Source of the DNA: Flavobacterium hiemivividum
GTDB taxonomy: Bacteria; Bacteroidota; Bacteroidia; Flavobacteriales; Flavobacteriaceae
Length of the DNA: 64,000 nucleotides
Assembly (NCBI RefSeq): GCF_004349145.1
Contig: NZ_SMFO01000001.1
Span: 186,001 to 250,000 of the forward strand
Reading direction: 5' to 3'
Program-made: the position numbers and the translations under genes
Shown here: positions 1 through 7,231 of the stretch, in pieces
Position numbering within the stretch: position 1 is the stretch's first letter
How the letters are laid out: each line of letters opens with the position of its first letter
Notes under the pieces: model-generated
Told to the model about the DNA's origin: nothing
Databases searched by the model: none
Seen by the model: the letters and a program-made list of their open reading frames with translations, nothing else

Positions 1-1
1 A

Positions 2-178
2 ATTGTTTCACTAACAAATAATTACACACCGCCAGCTGATGCTTGTAGTACGTATAAAGTGACTTTTGCAATGTTGTCTGATTTCGAACAAGATTTACAT
101 AAGCATATTCACCTTGAAAACAACATTTTGTTCCCAGCTGCTGCACTTTTAGAAAAGAAATTCGCTGCTCAAGAATAA
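2..178 (+). CDS. RIC/ScdA-family iron-sulfur cluster repair di-iron protein, C-terminal fragment
   Basis: Only the last 58 codons are present; the gene enters from the left edge and stops with TAA at 176-178. The visible part ends in a hemerythrin-like helix with H-x3-H-x3-ENNILFP, the metal-binding signature of the RIC family (ScdA/YtfE/NorA). Known family members carry a non-haem di-iron site and repair Fe-S clusters damaged by nitric oxide or oxidants in the cytoplasm. The downstream Rrf2 regulator, hemerythrin and anaerobic reductase fit an NO or low-oxygen stress neighbourhood. The N-terminal ScdA domain cannot be judged because it lies outside the window. Confidence 0.85.
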   Translation: MVSLTNNYTPPADACSTYKVTFAMLSDFEQDLHKHIHLENNILFPAAALLEKKFAAQE

Positions 179-480
179 ATATAAAGTCCCAATAATACAT
201 ACCCGAAGACTAACCAAAATAATAAGTGGATAATACCTTTTTTACCACATAGAAAAATAGTGAAACAATATAATTTAAGGCATCTCGAGGAATCATTTAT
301 TCATAACAATTGGGCTTCCTGACTTAAATACAATGCCTTTCATTTATTCCTTCAGTTTTATGATTCTATGTGGTTTTTTTTTCAAAAATCACAGAATAAA
401 ACCTTTTTCAGCTTCGCTCCACTTACTGCGGCAGTCAAGATCGAGACAAAAAAACGAACTAACCAAAAACAACCACCGCT
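179..480. other. Intergenic region upstream of nrdD
   Basis: About 300 bases with no credible gene. Short open frames here are AT-rich chance frames without recognisable composition. It must carry the nrdD promoter, but I find no clear TAnnTTTG box and no TGAT-N4-ATCA operator like those further right. No strong terminator hairpin was seen after the RIC gene. Confidence 0.5.
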
Positions 481-2583
481 ATGGAGAAATACGTTATCAA
501 AAGAAACGGCGAATGCAAACCCTTCGAACCCTTTAAAATTAAGGACGCTATTGAAAAAAGTTTTCAAAGTGTTTCCATAGCAATTGATGAAAACATTTTT
601 GAAAATGTTCTTTTTGAATTAGCGTCTAAAGAAACCTGGGCTGTTGAGGAAATTCAAGACTTAATAGAGAAAATACTTTTCGAAAAAAACTATTTTCAAG
701 TGATGCGTTCCTTTATGTTATTCAGACATACTCGCAAATTACAACGCGAGCACTTGCATGGATTAAATGCAGATACAACCTATATAGACAGCACTCAAAC
801 GATCAAAGAGTATATTGAACAAACAGATTGGCGCATTAATGCTAATGCCAATACCTCCTATTCTAATGCGGGTTTGGTCAATAATGTTGCTGGAAAAATC
901 ATTGCTAATTACTGGCTGGATCAAGTATATACTAAGGAAGAAGGGTATGCACACCGCAATGGAGATATTCACATTCATGATTTAGATTGCTTGACTGGCT
1001 ATTGTGCCGGCTGGAGTTTGCGTGTTTTACTAAACGAAGGTTTTAATGGCGTTCGCGGACGTGTAGAAAGTAAAGCGCCCTCACATTTCAGAGAGGCTTT
1101 AGGCCAAATGTCAAATTTTCTTGGGATTTTGCAAAGCGAATGGGCCGGAGCGCAAGCCTTCAGTTCCTTTGACACTTATTTAGCTCCTTATGTATTCAAA
1201 GATAATTTGCAGTTTGATGATGTACTTAAAGCCGTTCGTGGCTTTGTTTATAATTTGAATGTTCCTGCCCGTTGGGGACAATCTCCTTTCACCAATATAA
1301 CTTTAGATTGGGTAGTTCCCGATGATTTGAAAATTCAAATCCCAACGAAAAATGATTTGCATTTTTTCAAAAATAACACTGATGAATCCATTTTGGCTAG
1401 AGCCAAAGAACGAGGCGTTACAAAATTGACCCATTTGCGCTATGAGCATTTTCAGAAGGAAATGAACCTCATCAATAAAGCTTATTATACAGTGATGACC
1501 GAAGGTGATGCTAATGGCCAACCCTTTACTTTCCCCATTCCCACAGTAAACATTACAGAAGAATTTGATTGGAACGGTGAAAACACCGATTTGCTATTCG
1601 AAAATACAGCCAAAATTGGTTCTTCTTATTTCCAAAATTTCATTGGTAGCCAATACAACTTAGATGAAAATGGTAATAAAGTCGAAAACCCAAATGCCTA
1701 CAAACCCAATGCTGTTCGCAGTATGTGCTGCCGATTGCAATTAGACCTACGCGAATTATTAAAACGCGGAAACGGACTTTTTGGTAGTGCCGAAATGACA
1801 GGAAGTATAGGCGTTGTAACTATTAACATGGCACGTTTAGGTTATTTATTCAAAGGAAACAAAGCCGAGTTATTCCAACAATTAGATCGATTATTATATA
1901 TTTCGAAATCTACTTTAGAGAAAAAGAGAGTCTTTATCCAAGAGATGTACGACCGAGGTTTATATCCCTATACCAAACGTTATTTGCAGCATTTTAGAAA
2001 TCACTTTTCAACCATTGGCGTCAACGGAATGAACGAAATGATATTAAATTTCACTGATAATAATGATAATATAACCTCTCCTACCGGAATTGAATTTGCT
2101 TCTGAAATATTAGAACACATTCGGGGTCGAATGAAAGAATTCCAGGAAGAAACAGGAAATCTATACAATCTGGAAGCCACTCCAGCAGAAGGCACGACCT
2201 ATCGTTTTGCCAAAGAAGACAAAAAACGTTTCCCAAATATTTTTCAAGCGGGACAAGAAGAAAACATCTATTATACAAACAGCTCACAGATTCCAGTAAA
2301 TCACACCGAAGATCCTTTTGAAGCCTTGTTTTTGCAAGATGAATTACAATGTAAATATACAGGCGGCACTGTCTTACATTTATATATGAGCGAGAAAATC
2401 AGCTCACCTGAGGCATGCAAGCAGTTTGTTAAGAAAGTTTTATCCAATTTCAAATTGCCTTATATTACCGTAACTCCAGTATTTAGCGTTTGTCCAGTTC
2501 ATGGATATTTGAACGGAGAACATGAATATTGTCCAAAATGTGATGAAATTATTATTGAGAAACAGAAAAGCTTAACGGTTTAA
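481..2583 (+). CDS. nrdD: Anaerobic (class III) ribonucleoside-triphosphate reductase, large part lacking the glycyl-radical segment
   Basis: Encodes 700 residues of oxygen-sensitive ribonucleotide reductase, which makes dNTPs under anoxia. Residues 1-90 are an ATP-cone regulatory domain (starts MEKYVIKRNGE). The core holds DIHIHDLD and NLNVPARWGQSPFTN, and the adjacent Cys416-Cys417 in RSMCCRLQLD should include the finger-loop thiyl cysteine. The C-terminus has a zinc site (Cys671-x2-His674, Cys684-x2-Cys687) but stops 13 residues after it. In all NrdD proteins I know, a glycyl-radical motif of the RVxGY type follows this zinc site. It is missing here and occurs in the small gene at 2818-2985. 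The ATG at 481 gives the normal ATP-cone start. Downstream come the small gene and nrdG. Confidence 0.95.
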   Translation: MEKYVIKRNGECKPFEPFKIKDAIEKSFQSVSIAIDENIFENVLFELASKETWAVEEIQDLIEKILFEKNYFQVMRSFMLFRHTRKLQREHLHGLNADTTYIDSTQTIKEYIEQTDWRINANANTSYSNAGLVNNVAGKIIANYWLDQVYTKEEGYAHRNGDIHIHDLDCLTGYCAGWSLRVLLNEGFNGVRGRVESKAPSHFREALGQMSNFLGILQSEWAGAQAFSSFDTYLAPYVFKDNLQFDDVLKAVRGFVYNLNVPARWGQSPFTNITLDWVVPDDLKIQIPTKNDLHFFKNNTDESILARAKERGVTKLTHLRYEHFQKEMNLINKAYYTVMTEGDANGQPFTFPIPTVNITEEFDWNGENTDLLFENTAKIGSSYFQNFIGSQYNLDENGNKVENPNAYKPNAVRSMCCRLQLDLRELLKRGNGLFGSAEMTGSIGVVTINMARLGYLFKGNKAELFQQLDRLLYISKSTLEKKRVFIQEMYDRGLYPYTKRYLQHFRNHFSTIGVNGMNEMILNFTDNNDNITSPTGIEFASEILEHIRGRMKEFQEETGNLYNLEATPAEGTTYRFAKEDKKRFPNIFQAGQEENIYYTNSSQIPVNHTEDPFEALFLQDELQCKYTGGTVLHLYMSEKISSPEACKQFVKKVLSNFKLPYITVTPVFSVCPVHGYLNGEHEYCPKCDEIIIEKQKSLTV

Positions 2584-2607
2584 AGATTTTATAATTTATG
2601 GTGGTTT

Positions 2608-2635
2608 CCTACAAGGTTTTTCCAAACCTTGTAGG
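2608..2635. repeat. Perfect 12-bp inverted repeat, REP-like or terminator hairpin
   Basis: CCTACAAGGTTT, loop TTCC, then AAACCTTGTAGG. It sits 25 nt after the nrdD stop. There is no strong T-run, so it looks more like a palindromic repeat than a classic terminator. A second, shorter copy with the same CTACAAGG core lies at 2705-2730. Confidence 0.75.
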
Positions 2636-2704
2636 TATTAGTCAAGCATAAGTAAGATAGCTTTCTTGTTCAAACCGTTGTCTAAATTCTTTAAAAAATC
2701 ATAC

Positions 2705-2730
2705 CTACAAGGTCAATAAAGACCTTGCAG
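2705..2730. repeat. Second CTACAAGG palindrome between nrdD and its C-terminal gene
   Basis: CTACAAGGTC, loop AATAAA, GACCTTGCAG: nine of ten positions pair, with one A/C mismatch. It shares the CTACAAGG core with the hairpin at 2608. The pair brackets about 70 nt of non-coding DNA at the exact place where nrdD is divided. Confidence 0.65.
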
Positions 2731-2817
2731 CATATAAAAGAAACAACAAGTAGCGTCCTTAAACAATTTAAACTTTTAAAAAACCTTAACCTTATAAATC
2801 ATAAAACCAAAATAACC

Positions 2818-2985
2818 ATGAAAACAATCACCAATCCAATTTTAGAAGAAAACCAACATTCTAGAACTAAATGTCTAGTGTACACGCGCGTAATGGGTTA
2901 TCACAGACCTGTAGAGAGTTTCAATATTGGGAAAAAAGGCGAACATAAACAGCGAACTCATTTCAATGAAGGAAAGTGTAGTTAA
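2818..2985 (+). CDS. Separate glycyl-radical segment of class III RNR (split NrdD C-terminus)
   Basis: A 55-residue protein carrying VYTRVMGYHRPVESFN followed by GKKGEHKQR. This is the C-terminal glycyl-radical box of NrdD; Gly27 in RVMGY is the expected radical site, and the GK-x-x-E segment matches the normal tail (E. coli NrdD ends in a comparable RVCGY...GKQEE stretch). The large NrdD gene lacks exactly this part. The ATG at 2818 is preferred; the frame is open upstream to 2725 but that stretch includes the repeat arm and looks non-coding. The last 20 nt overlap the nrdG start at 2966, suggesting translational coupling. By inference it docks on the 700-residue protein and is activated by NrdG, analogous to the YfiD/GrcA spare glycyl-radical part of pyruvate formate-lyase. 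Confidence 0.85.
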   Translation: MKTITNPILEENQHSRTKCLVYTRVMGYHRPVESFNIGKKGEHKQRTHFNEGKCS

Positions 2986-3655
2986 ACCCATTTATAGCAT
3001 AAGCCCCTTTACTCTGCTGGATTACCCGCATAAGTCAGCCTGTATTCTCTGGTTTGCAGGCTGTAATATGCGCTGTCTTTATTGCTACAACCCTGAAATT
3101 GTACTAGGAAAAGGAACTATTTCATTCGAAAAAGCCCTTTCTTTTCTAAAATCACGCAAAAATTTACTGGATGCCGTCGTATTTAGCGGAGGCGAATGTC
3201 TGTTACATAAAGACATTGTTGAATTGATTAGAGAAGTAAAAGAGATGGGCTTTTTAGTAAAAATTGACACTAATGGTTCTCGACCAGATATTGTGCAAAA
3301 ATTACTTACCAACCAACTAATCGATTATGTCGCTTTGGACTTTAAAGCCATGCCTGCCCATTTTGAAAAAATAACCCAGTCCAAGTTATTTTCCCCGTTT
3401 GAAAAAACTTTACATTTATTAGTAAACGGCAAAATCCAGTTTGAAGTTCGCACAACAGTACATTCTGACTTGATAAATAAAGCCCAACTTCAAGCCATGA
3501 TCACTTATTTAGGACAGAAGAACTACACCGGGAATTATTATATTCAGTATTTTGTAAACGATGTGACAACATTAGAGAAACTAGATTATTCCTATCGGGA
3601 ATTAGATCACAAAAACCTTTCTACTTCAAGTATTAATGTACATATTAGAGGCTGA
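2966..3655 (+). CDS. nrdG: Anaerobic ribonucleoside-triphosphate reductase activating protein (radical SAM)
   Basis: A 229-residue radical SAM enzyme. The cluster motif CNMRCLYC gives the CxxxCxxC that binds the [4Fe-4S] cluster, and VVFSGGECLLH is the SAM-binding GGE region. It abstracts hydrogen from the RNR glycine to create the glycyl radical. The frame is open to 2927, but MKESVVKPIYSISPFTLLDYP at 2966 matches where the family starts, and an upstream start would lie deep inside the small NrdD gene. It overlaps that gene by 20 nt, so the three form one transcription unit. In sequence style it belongs to the one-gene-per-glycyl-enzyme NrdG group with a substrate protein next door. Confidence 0.9.
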   Translation: MKESVVKPIYSISPFTLLDYPHKSACILWFAGCNMRCLYCYNPEIVLGKGTISFEKALSFLKSRKNLLDAVVFSGGECLLHKDIVELIREVKEMGFLVKIDTNGSRPDIVQKLLTNQLIDYVALDFKAMPAHFEKITQSKLFSPFEKTLHLLVNGKIQFEVRTTVHSDLINKAQLQAMITYLGQKNYTGNYYIQYFVNDVTTLEKLDYSYRELDHKNLSTSSINVHIRG

Positions 3656-3709
3656 TTCCGGAGAAAAATCATGGAGAACGCGTATCTTTAAAAAAAAATA
3701 AAATTCAAC

Positions 3710-4159
3710 ATGAATCATCATTTATTATTAATTATTCATCTTTTAAGCGCGACAATTTGGGTAGGCGGACATTTGATACTAACATTTGGACATTTACCAC
3801 AAGCGCTTAAAACGAAAGATCAAAATATCATTTTAAATTATGAAAAAAAGTATGAGCCCGTAGGTATGTCAGCATTGGTTTTACTGGTAATTACGGGTAT
3901 TTTAATGGCATATAAATACGGCGTTAGCCTAGATTATTGGTTTCAATTTGCCAGTCCGATTGAGAAAGTAATTTCTACTAAATTACTTTTATTGTTCCTG
4001 ACTGTAGCCTTTGCTTTGAGCGCACAATTTAGGGTAATACCCAAACTTAAAAGTAATCCGGAAAAGTTAGCTGAAATGGCTTTTCACATAATATCAGTTA
4101 CCATAATTGGTGTATTGATGTTGGTTTACGGTTCTTACATCCGTTTTGGCGGAATCTAA
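3710..4159 (+). CDS. CopD-like four-helix membrane protein
   Basis: A 149-residue integral membrane protein with about four hydrophobic segments (residues 1-25, 50-70, 85-105, 125-145). The start HHLLLIIHLLSATIWVGGHL and the spacing of conserved His and Trp residues resemble the CopD/DUF2269-type membrane domain, which is linked to copper or haem in known members. It is followed after 9 nt by the hemerythrin gene, so the two are probably co-transcribed. Exact function unknown; the copper link is inferred from the fold family and from the copper receptor nearby. Confidence 0.6.
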   Translation: MNHHLLLIIHLLSATIWVGGHLILTFGHLPQALKTKDQNIILNYEKKYEPVGMSALVLLVITGILMAYKYGVSLDYWFQFASPIEKVISTKLLLLFLTVAFALSAQFRVIPKLKSNPEKLAEMAFHIISVTIIGVLMLVYGSYIRFGGI

Positions 4160-4168
4160 ATTTATATT

Positions 4169-4633
4169 ATGATATCAAAAACACCTTTAAAAAGAGCTCC
4201 AGAATTACGACCTTTAAGCCATGATCATCATCATGGACTACAATTGTGCTGGAAAATAAGAACCGCCTTTGCAAAGAAAGTGGATCCCATTCGCATAAAA
4301 ACATATACAGACTGGTTTTATAACACCCATTTAAAAACCCATTTTGCCTTGGAGGAAAATTATGTTTTTACAGTTTTGGAAAAAAACCATGAACTTGTAA
4401 TTCGTGCCCTCGGGGAACACCGCCAGCTGGAACATTTATTCTCCCAAACAGATGAACTAGAAACGGCATTGCTACTGATCGAAAAAGAGTTAGAGGCTCA
4501 CATTCGCTTTGAAGAAAGAATTCTATTTGTGGAGATTCAAAAAATAGCCACGGCGGATCAATTAGCTAAAATTAAGGAAATCCATACTGCAGAGGCATTT
4601 GTTGAAAAGGATGATGACCCTTTTTGGGTTTAA
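4169..4633 (+). CDS. Hemerythrin HHE-domain protein
   Basis: A 154-residue single-domain protein with the metal-ligand pattern of hemerythrin: LSHDHHHGL near residue 16, HFALEENYVF near residue 53, HRQLEHLF near residue 78, and ELEAHIRFEE near residue 110. The domain binds a di-iron centre that handles O2, NO or iron. It lacks a signal peptide, so it is cytoplasmic. It follows the CopD-like gene by 9 nt and precedes the Rrf2 regulator by 78 nt. With the RIC fragment at the left edge it supports an NO/oxygen-stress function. Confidence 0.85.
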   Translation: MISKTPLKRAPELRPLSHDHHHGLQLCWKIRTAFAKKVDPIRIKTYTDWFYNTHLKTHFALEENYVFTVLEKNHELVIRALGEHRQLEHLFSQTDELETALLLIEKELEAHIRFEERILFVEIQKIATADQLAKIKEIHTAEAFVEKDDDPFWV

Positions 4634-4690
4634 TACTGAATGAATTATTCCAAAGAAAATAAGAATTCAGGGATAATAAATTAATTTGTT

Positions 4691-4698
4691 TAAATTTG
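4691..4698 (+). promoter_or_regulatory. Probable -7 box of the Rrf2 gene
   Basis: TAAATTTG fits the Bacteroidetes TAnnTTTG element and lies 13 nt before the ATG at 4712, so the leader would be only a few nucleotides. No convincing -33 TTTG was found at the right spacing. Confidence 0.4.
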
Positions 4699-4711
4699 AA
4701 AAAAACTAATT

Positions 4712-5146
4712 ATGTTTTCTAAAACATGTGAATACGCGATTCGGGCTACTATTTTTATAGCATCAGAATCGCATCAAAACAAAAGAGTTGGATTAAAAGA
4801 CATTGCAAAGAGAATCGATTCACCAGAGGCTTTTACAGCGAAGATTTTGCAAATTCTTTCTAAAAATAATATCATCAAATCCATCAAAGGAGTTGGTGGA
4901 GGATTTGACATTCCCAAAGAAAGCATGAATCAGATCACTTTGACCCACATTGTCACTGCAATAGACGGCGACTCCGTTTTTACGGGTTGCGGCCTGGGAT
5001 TAAGTCATTGTTCGGAAATACATCCTTGTCCCGTTCACGATAAATTCAAGGCCATCCGAAATGAATTGGCATCCATGCTAGAAAACACTAATCTGGAAGA
5101 ATTGGCATTGGGCATCAAATCTGGTGATACTTTTTTGAGGTATTAA
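4712..5146 (+). CDS. Rrf2-family transcriptional regulator, NsrR/IscR-like
   Basis: A 144-residue regulator with an N-terminal winged helix (residues 1-65, KTCEYAIRATIFIA and the wing SIKGVGGGF) and three cysteines at 93, 100 and 106 spaced C-x6-C-x5-C. Such cysteines bind an Fe-S cluster in IscR and NsrR. NsrR senses nitric oxide and represses detoxification genes. The neighbours (RIC protein, hemerythrin, class III RNR) favour an NsrR-like role over IscR, because no isc or suf genes are present. A tight terminator separates it from the convergent gene on the right. Confidence 0.85.
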   Translation: MFSKTCEYAIRATIFIASESHQNKRVGLKDIAKRIDSPEAFTAKILQILSKNNIIKSIKGVGGGFDIPKESMNQITLTHIVTAIDGDSVFTGCGLGLSHCSEIHPCPVHDKFKAIRNELASMLENTNLEELALGIKSGDTFLRY

Positions 5147-5162
5147 AATCATATAGAAATAA

Positions 5163-5196
5163 AAAAATCGGCTTGAAATTTTTCAAGCCGATTTTT
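5163..5196. terminator. Bidirectional terminator between the Rrf2 gene and the 600-residue protein gene
   Basis: A 16-bp stem (AAAAATCGGCTTGAAA and its complement) with a 2-nt loop, A-run on the left and T-run on the right, sits between two convergent genes. It can end transcription from both sides. Confidence 0.9.
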
Positions 5197-5200
5197 CATT

Positions 5201-7003
5201 CTACACTAGTTCCGGAATTTTAATCCCAAATAACTCCTCTTTGTAAAAATGCAACAGAGATTGAATCCTGTCATTTTCAACAGCAGCTGCCGGTATAAAC
5301 AAGGATTGATAATATCCAATTCCCTCTATCAGATTATTTTTAAATGAGTTCCATTTTTTAATTTGTCCCTTAGTAATTTCTTCTGAAACGCCACAAATTT
5401 CACTCTGTAAATAATCAATATACATTTTCAATTCTTTGACAAACATGTTTGGACGATTTGCGGTATTCATCACAGAGGCGTTTCCATAAATGTGTTGAAC
5501 CATCTTAGAAAGAGATACTTCTTGGTCAAAATAAGCCATATTTGGACCAGGGCAAATAACTACGCCCTGCGCCTGTCCTTTTATTTTAATATCATTTTCT
5601 AAATAAGAAGCATTAGCCAAGCCTACACAAAGACAAGATTTCTCTGTGATTTTGTTTTTTGCATTTTCAAACATCGCTGCTGTCAAAGTATCTTTTTTCT
5701 CTTCGAGTTCTTCCAATTTAAAATCTTGGAATTTCTTAGAAGCAGAACAAATTCCCTTAGCGCCATATTCTTTGCTTAGCGCCAAAAATTTCTTTGGACA
5801 TGAACTTCCAGCGTTATTTTCTTGGATTCTTTTTTGCTTCAACTTTTCATTTGTTGTGCCTCTCAATGTATTAAAAGGAATTCCCAAAGGAGAAATATGA
5901 CTCAAATACAAGTCTTCTTCTTTGGCTTTTGCTAATAATTTACGCGTATCATCATCTACCGAAGTTGCTTCAGGAACTAATAAAAATGGAGTTCCCCAAC
6001 CCACCGAATCTACCTGATAATGCTCCATCAAAAAGTCATGTTCTGCTGCAGTACCTACTCCACCCTGCACGGTAATTTTTAATTCTAAAGGTATTTCTGG
6101 TACGTGCTTCCCTTTTATACTTAAGGCTTTCACCATTAATTCATGTGCTGATTGGACCAACTCCTCCTTCTTTTGTTTAAACTCTTCTAAAATAGGCCCT
6201 AAAAGGAAGCCTTCAGTAGCAAAAGCATGTCCTCCACAGTTCAGTCCAGATTCAATTCGGTATTCAGAAACCCAAAGTCCTTTTTTTGCCAAAAAATTTC
6301 CTTGAATCATCGCCGATCGGAAATCACTCACTTTCAAGATTATTTTCTTCTTTAATTTATTCTCTGAATTTGGAAAAAAAACATCAAAATTTTCAAAATA
6401 GCTATACAACCTTGGGTTCATTCCTGCAGAAAGAACTACGGAAGAAGTCAATGTACTGTTAGCAAAACCGCGAAGTGAAGCATGAGCGTCATTAAATTCA
6501 CTAGACAATTGCTCGTTTTTATCAAAATTATCCTTGTCAATTTTAGTCATGATGTTGACGTCAATCTCACCAGCAGTAAGATTGTTTTCCAGAAAATTTT
6601 TAATGTTGTCTTTAAAAGCAACACCTTCATCTATTAAATGTTGTAAGCCTATTTTTATCTCAGACTTATTGGGCAACATATCAATATAATTTTCTAGAGC
6701 CAATTTACTCTCTGCTAATTCATTTTTGAAATTATCGAACTTCTCTTTTACAATTTTGTCCACCAAATTCAAATAAGAGGTAATACGCTCTGCACGATAA
6801 TCGTGAATTTTTTGAGTTATCTCCTGATAAGGTAAATTAAACTTGCTGCTGTAAAAGGCATTCATTTTTTCGATTAAATCATCATCTATAATAGAAATTA
6901 CGGAGGAAATACCATATTTTGCTACTCTGATGGGACTGTCAATCGTGTATGCCAATCCCATTACAGGGATGTGGAATGTGTGCACCGGTTTAGTTGTTGT
7001 CAT
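5201..7003 (-). CDS. Conserved-looking 600-residue protein of unknown function, possible TIM-barrel
   Basis: Not recognised. The N-terminus (FHIPVMGLAYTIDSP, then VAKYGISSVISIIDDD) reads like the first strands of a TIM-barrel enzyme of the nitronate monooxygenase type. Other striking stretches are SGLNCGGHAFATEG (about 250), TVQGGVGTAAEHDF (about 310) and VICPGPNMAYF (about 490). The cysteines in NCGGH, SSCPKK, GICSAS and CLCVGLAN could bind a metal or cluster. Residues 60-180 are helical and charged. There is no signal peptide, so it is cytoplasmic. A TGAT-N4-ATCA site 61-74 nt before its start matches sites before a cytochrome c and a Crp/Fnr gene, so it is probably induced at low oxygen or by nitrogen oxides. 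No enzyme activity is claimed. Confidence 0.7.
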   Translation of the reverse strand: MTTTKPVHTFHIPVMGLAYTIDSPIRVAKYGISSVISIIDDDLIEKMNAFYSSKFNLPYQEITQKIHDYRAERITSYLNLVDKIVKEKFDNFKNELAESKLALENYIDMLPNKSEIKIGLQHLIDEGVAFKDNIKNFLENNLTAGEIDVNIMTKIDKDNFDKNEQLSSEFNDAHASLRGFANSTLTSSVVLSAGMNPRLYSYFENFDVFFPNSENKLKKKIILKVSDFRSAMIQGNFLAKKGLWVSEYRIESGLNCGGHAFATEGFLLGPILEEFKQKKEELVQSAHELMVKALSIKGKHVPEIPLELKITVQGGVGTAAEHDFLMEHYQVDSVGWGTPFLLVPEATSVDDDTRKLLAKAKEEDLYLSHISPLGIPFNTLRGTTNEKLKQKRIQENNAGSSCPKKFLALSKEYGAKGICSASKKFQDFKLEELEEKKDTLTAAMFENAKNKITEKSCLCVGLANASYLENDIKIKGQAQGVVICPGPNMAYFDQEVSLSKMVQHIYGNASVMNTANRPNMFVKELKMYIDYLQSEICGVSEEITKGQIKKWNSFKNNLIEGIGYYQSLFIPAAAVENDRIQSLLHFYKEELFGIKIPELV

Positions 7004-7063
7004 TCGTTCAATTTATTAATTCTAAATAGTTTACAAAGTTCGAAAAACCAAACTATTTAAAAA

Positions 7064-7077
7064 CTGATAAATATCAT
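7064..7077. promoter_or_regulatory. FNR/HcpR-like operator upstream of the 600-residue protein gene
   Basis: CTGAT-AAAT-ATCAT, an inverted repeat matching the FNR-type TTGAT-N4-ATCAA half-site spacing at eight of ten positions. Its centre is about 67 nt upstream of the start codon at 7003. The same arrangement occurs at 10632 and 13374. Confidence 0.6.
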
Positions 7078-7231
7078 ACCTTTTTATCCTTTATTTAAAT
7101 ACTTATGCTAGGAAGAATATAGTATCTGAAACGTATTTAGATAAAACAGAATATCTTCCATCTGATTATGTCATTTAAAAAGTGCAGCATTCTCTAGAAA
7201 GAATGGATAATCGTGATGGTTTTAGAAAAGT

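Noticed and set aside
380-440. AGCTTCGCTCC-type sequence that loosely resembles the structured element
   Set aside because: Only a few bases agree; the GCGAC apical hairpin and the AGCTGGGAAA end are absent.
333-580. Short open frames before nrdD on both strands
   Set aside because: They overlap each other and the nrdD start, have chance composition and no recognisable motif.
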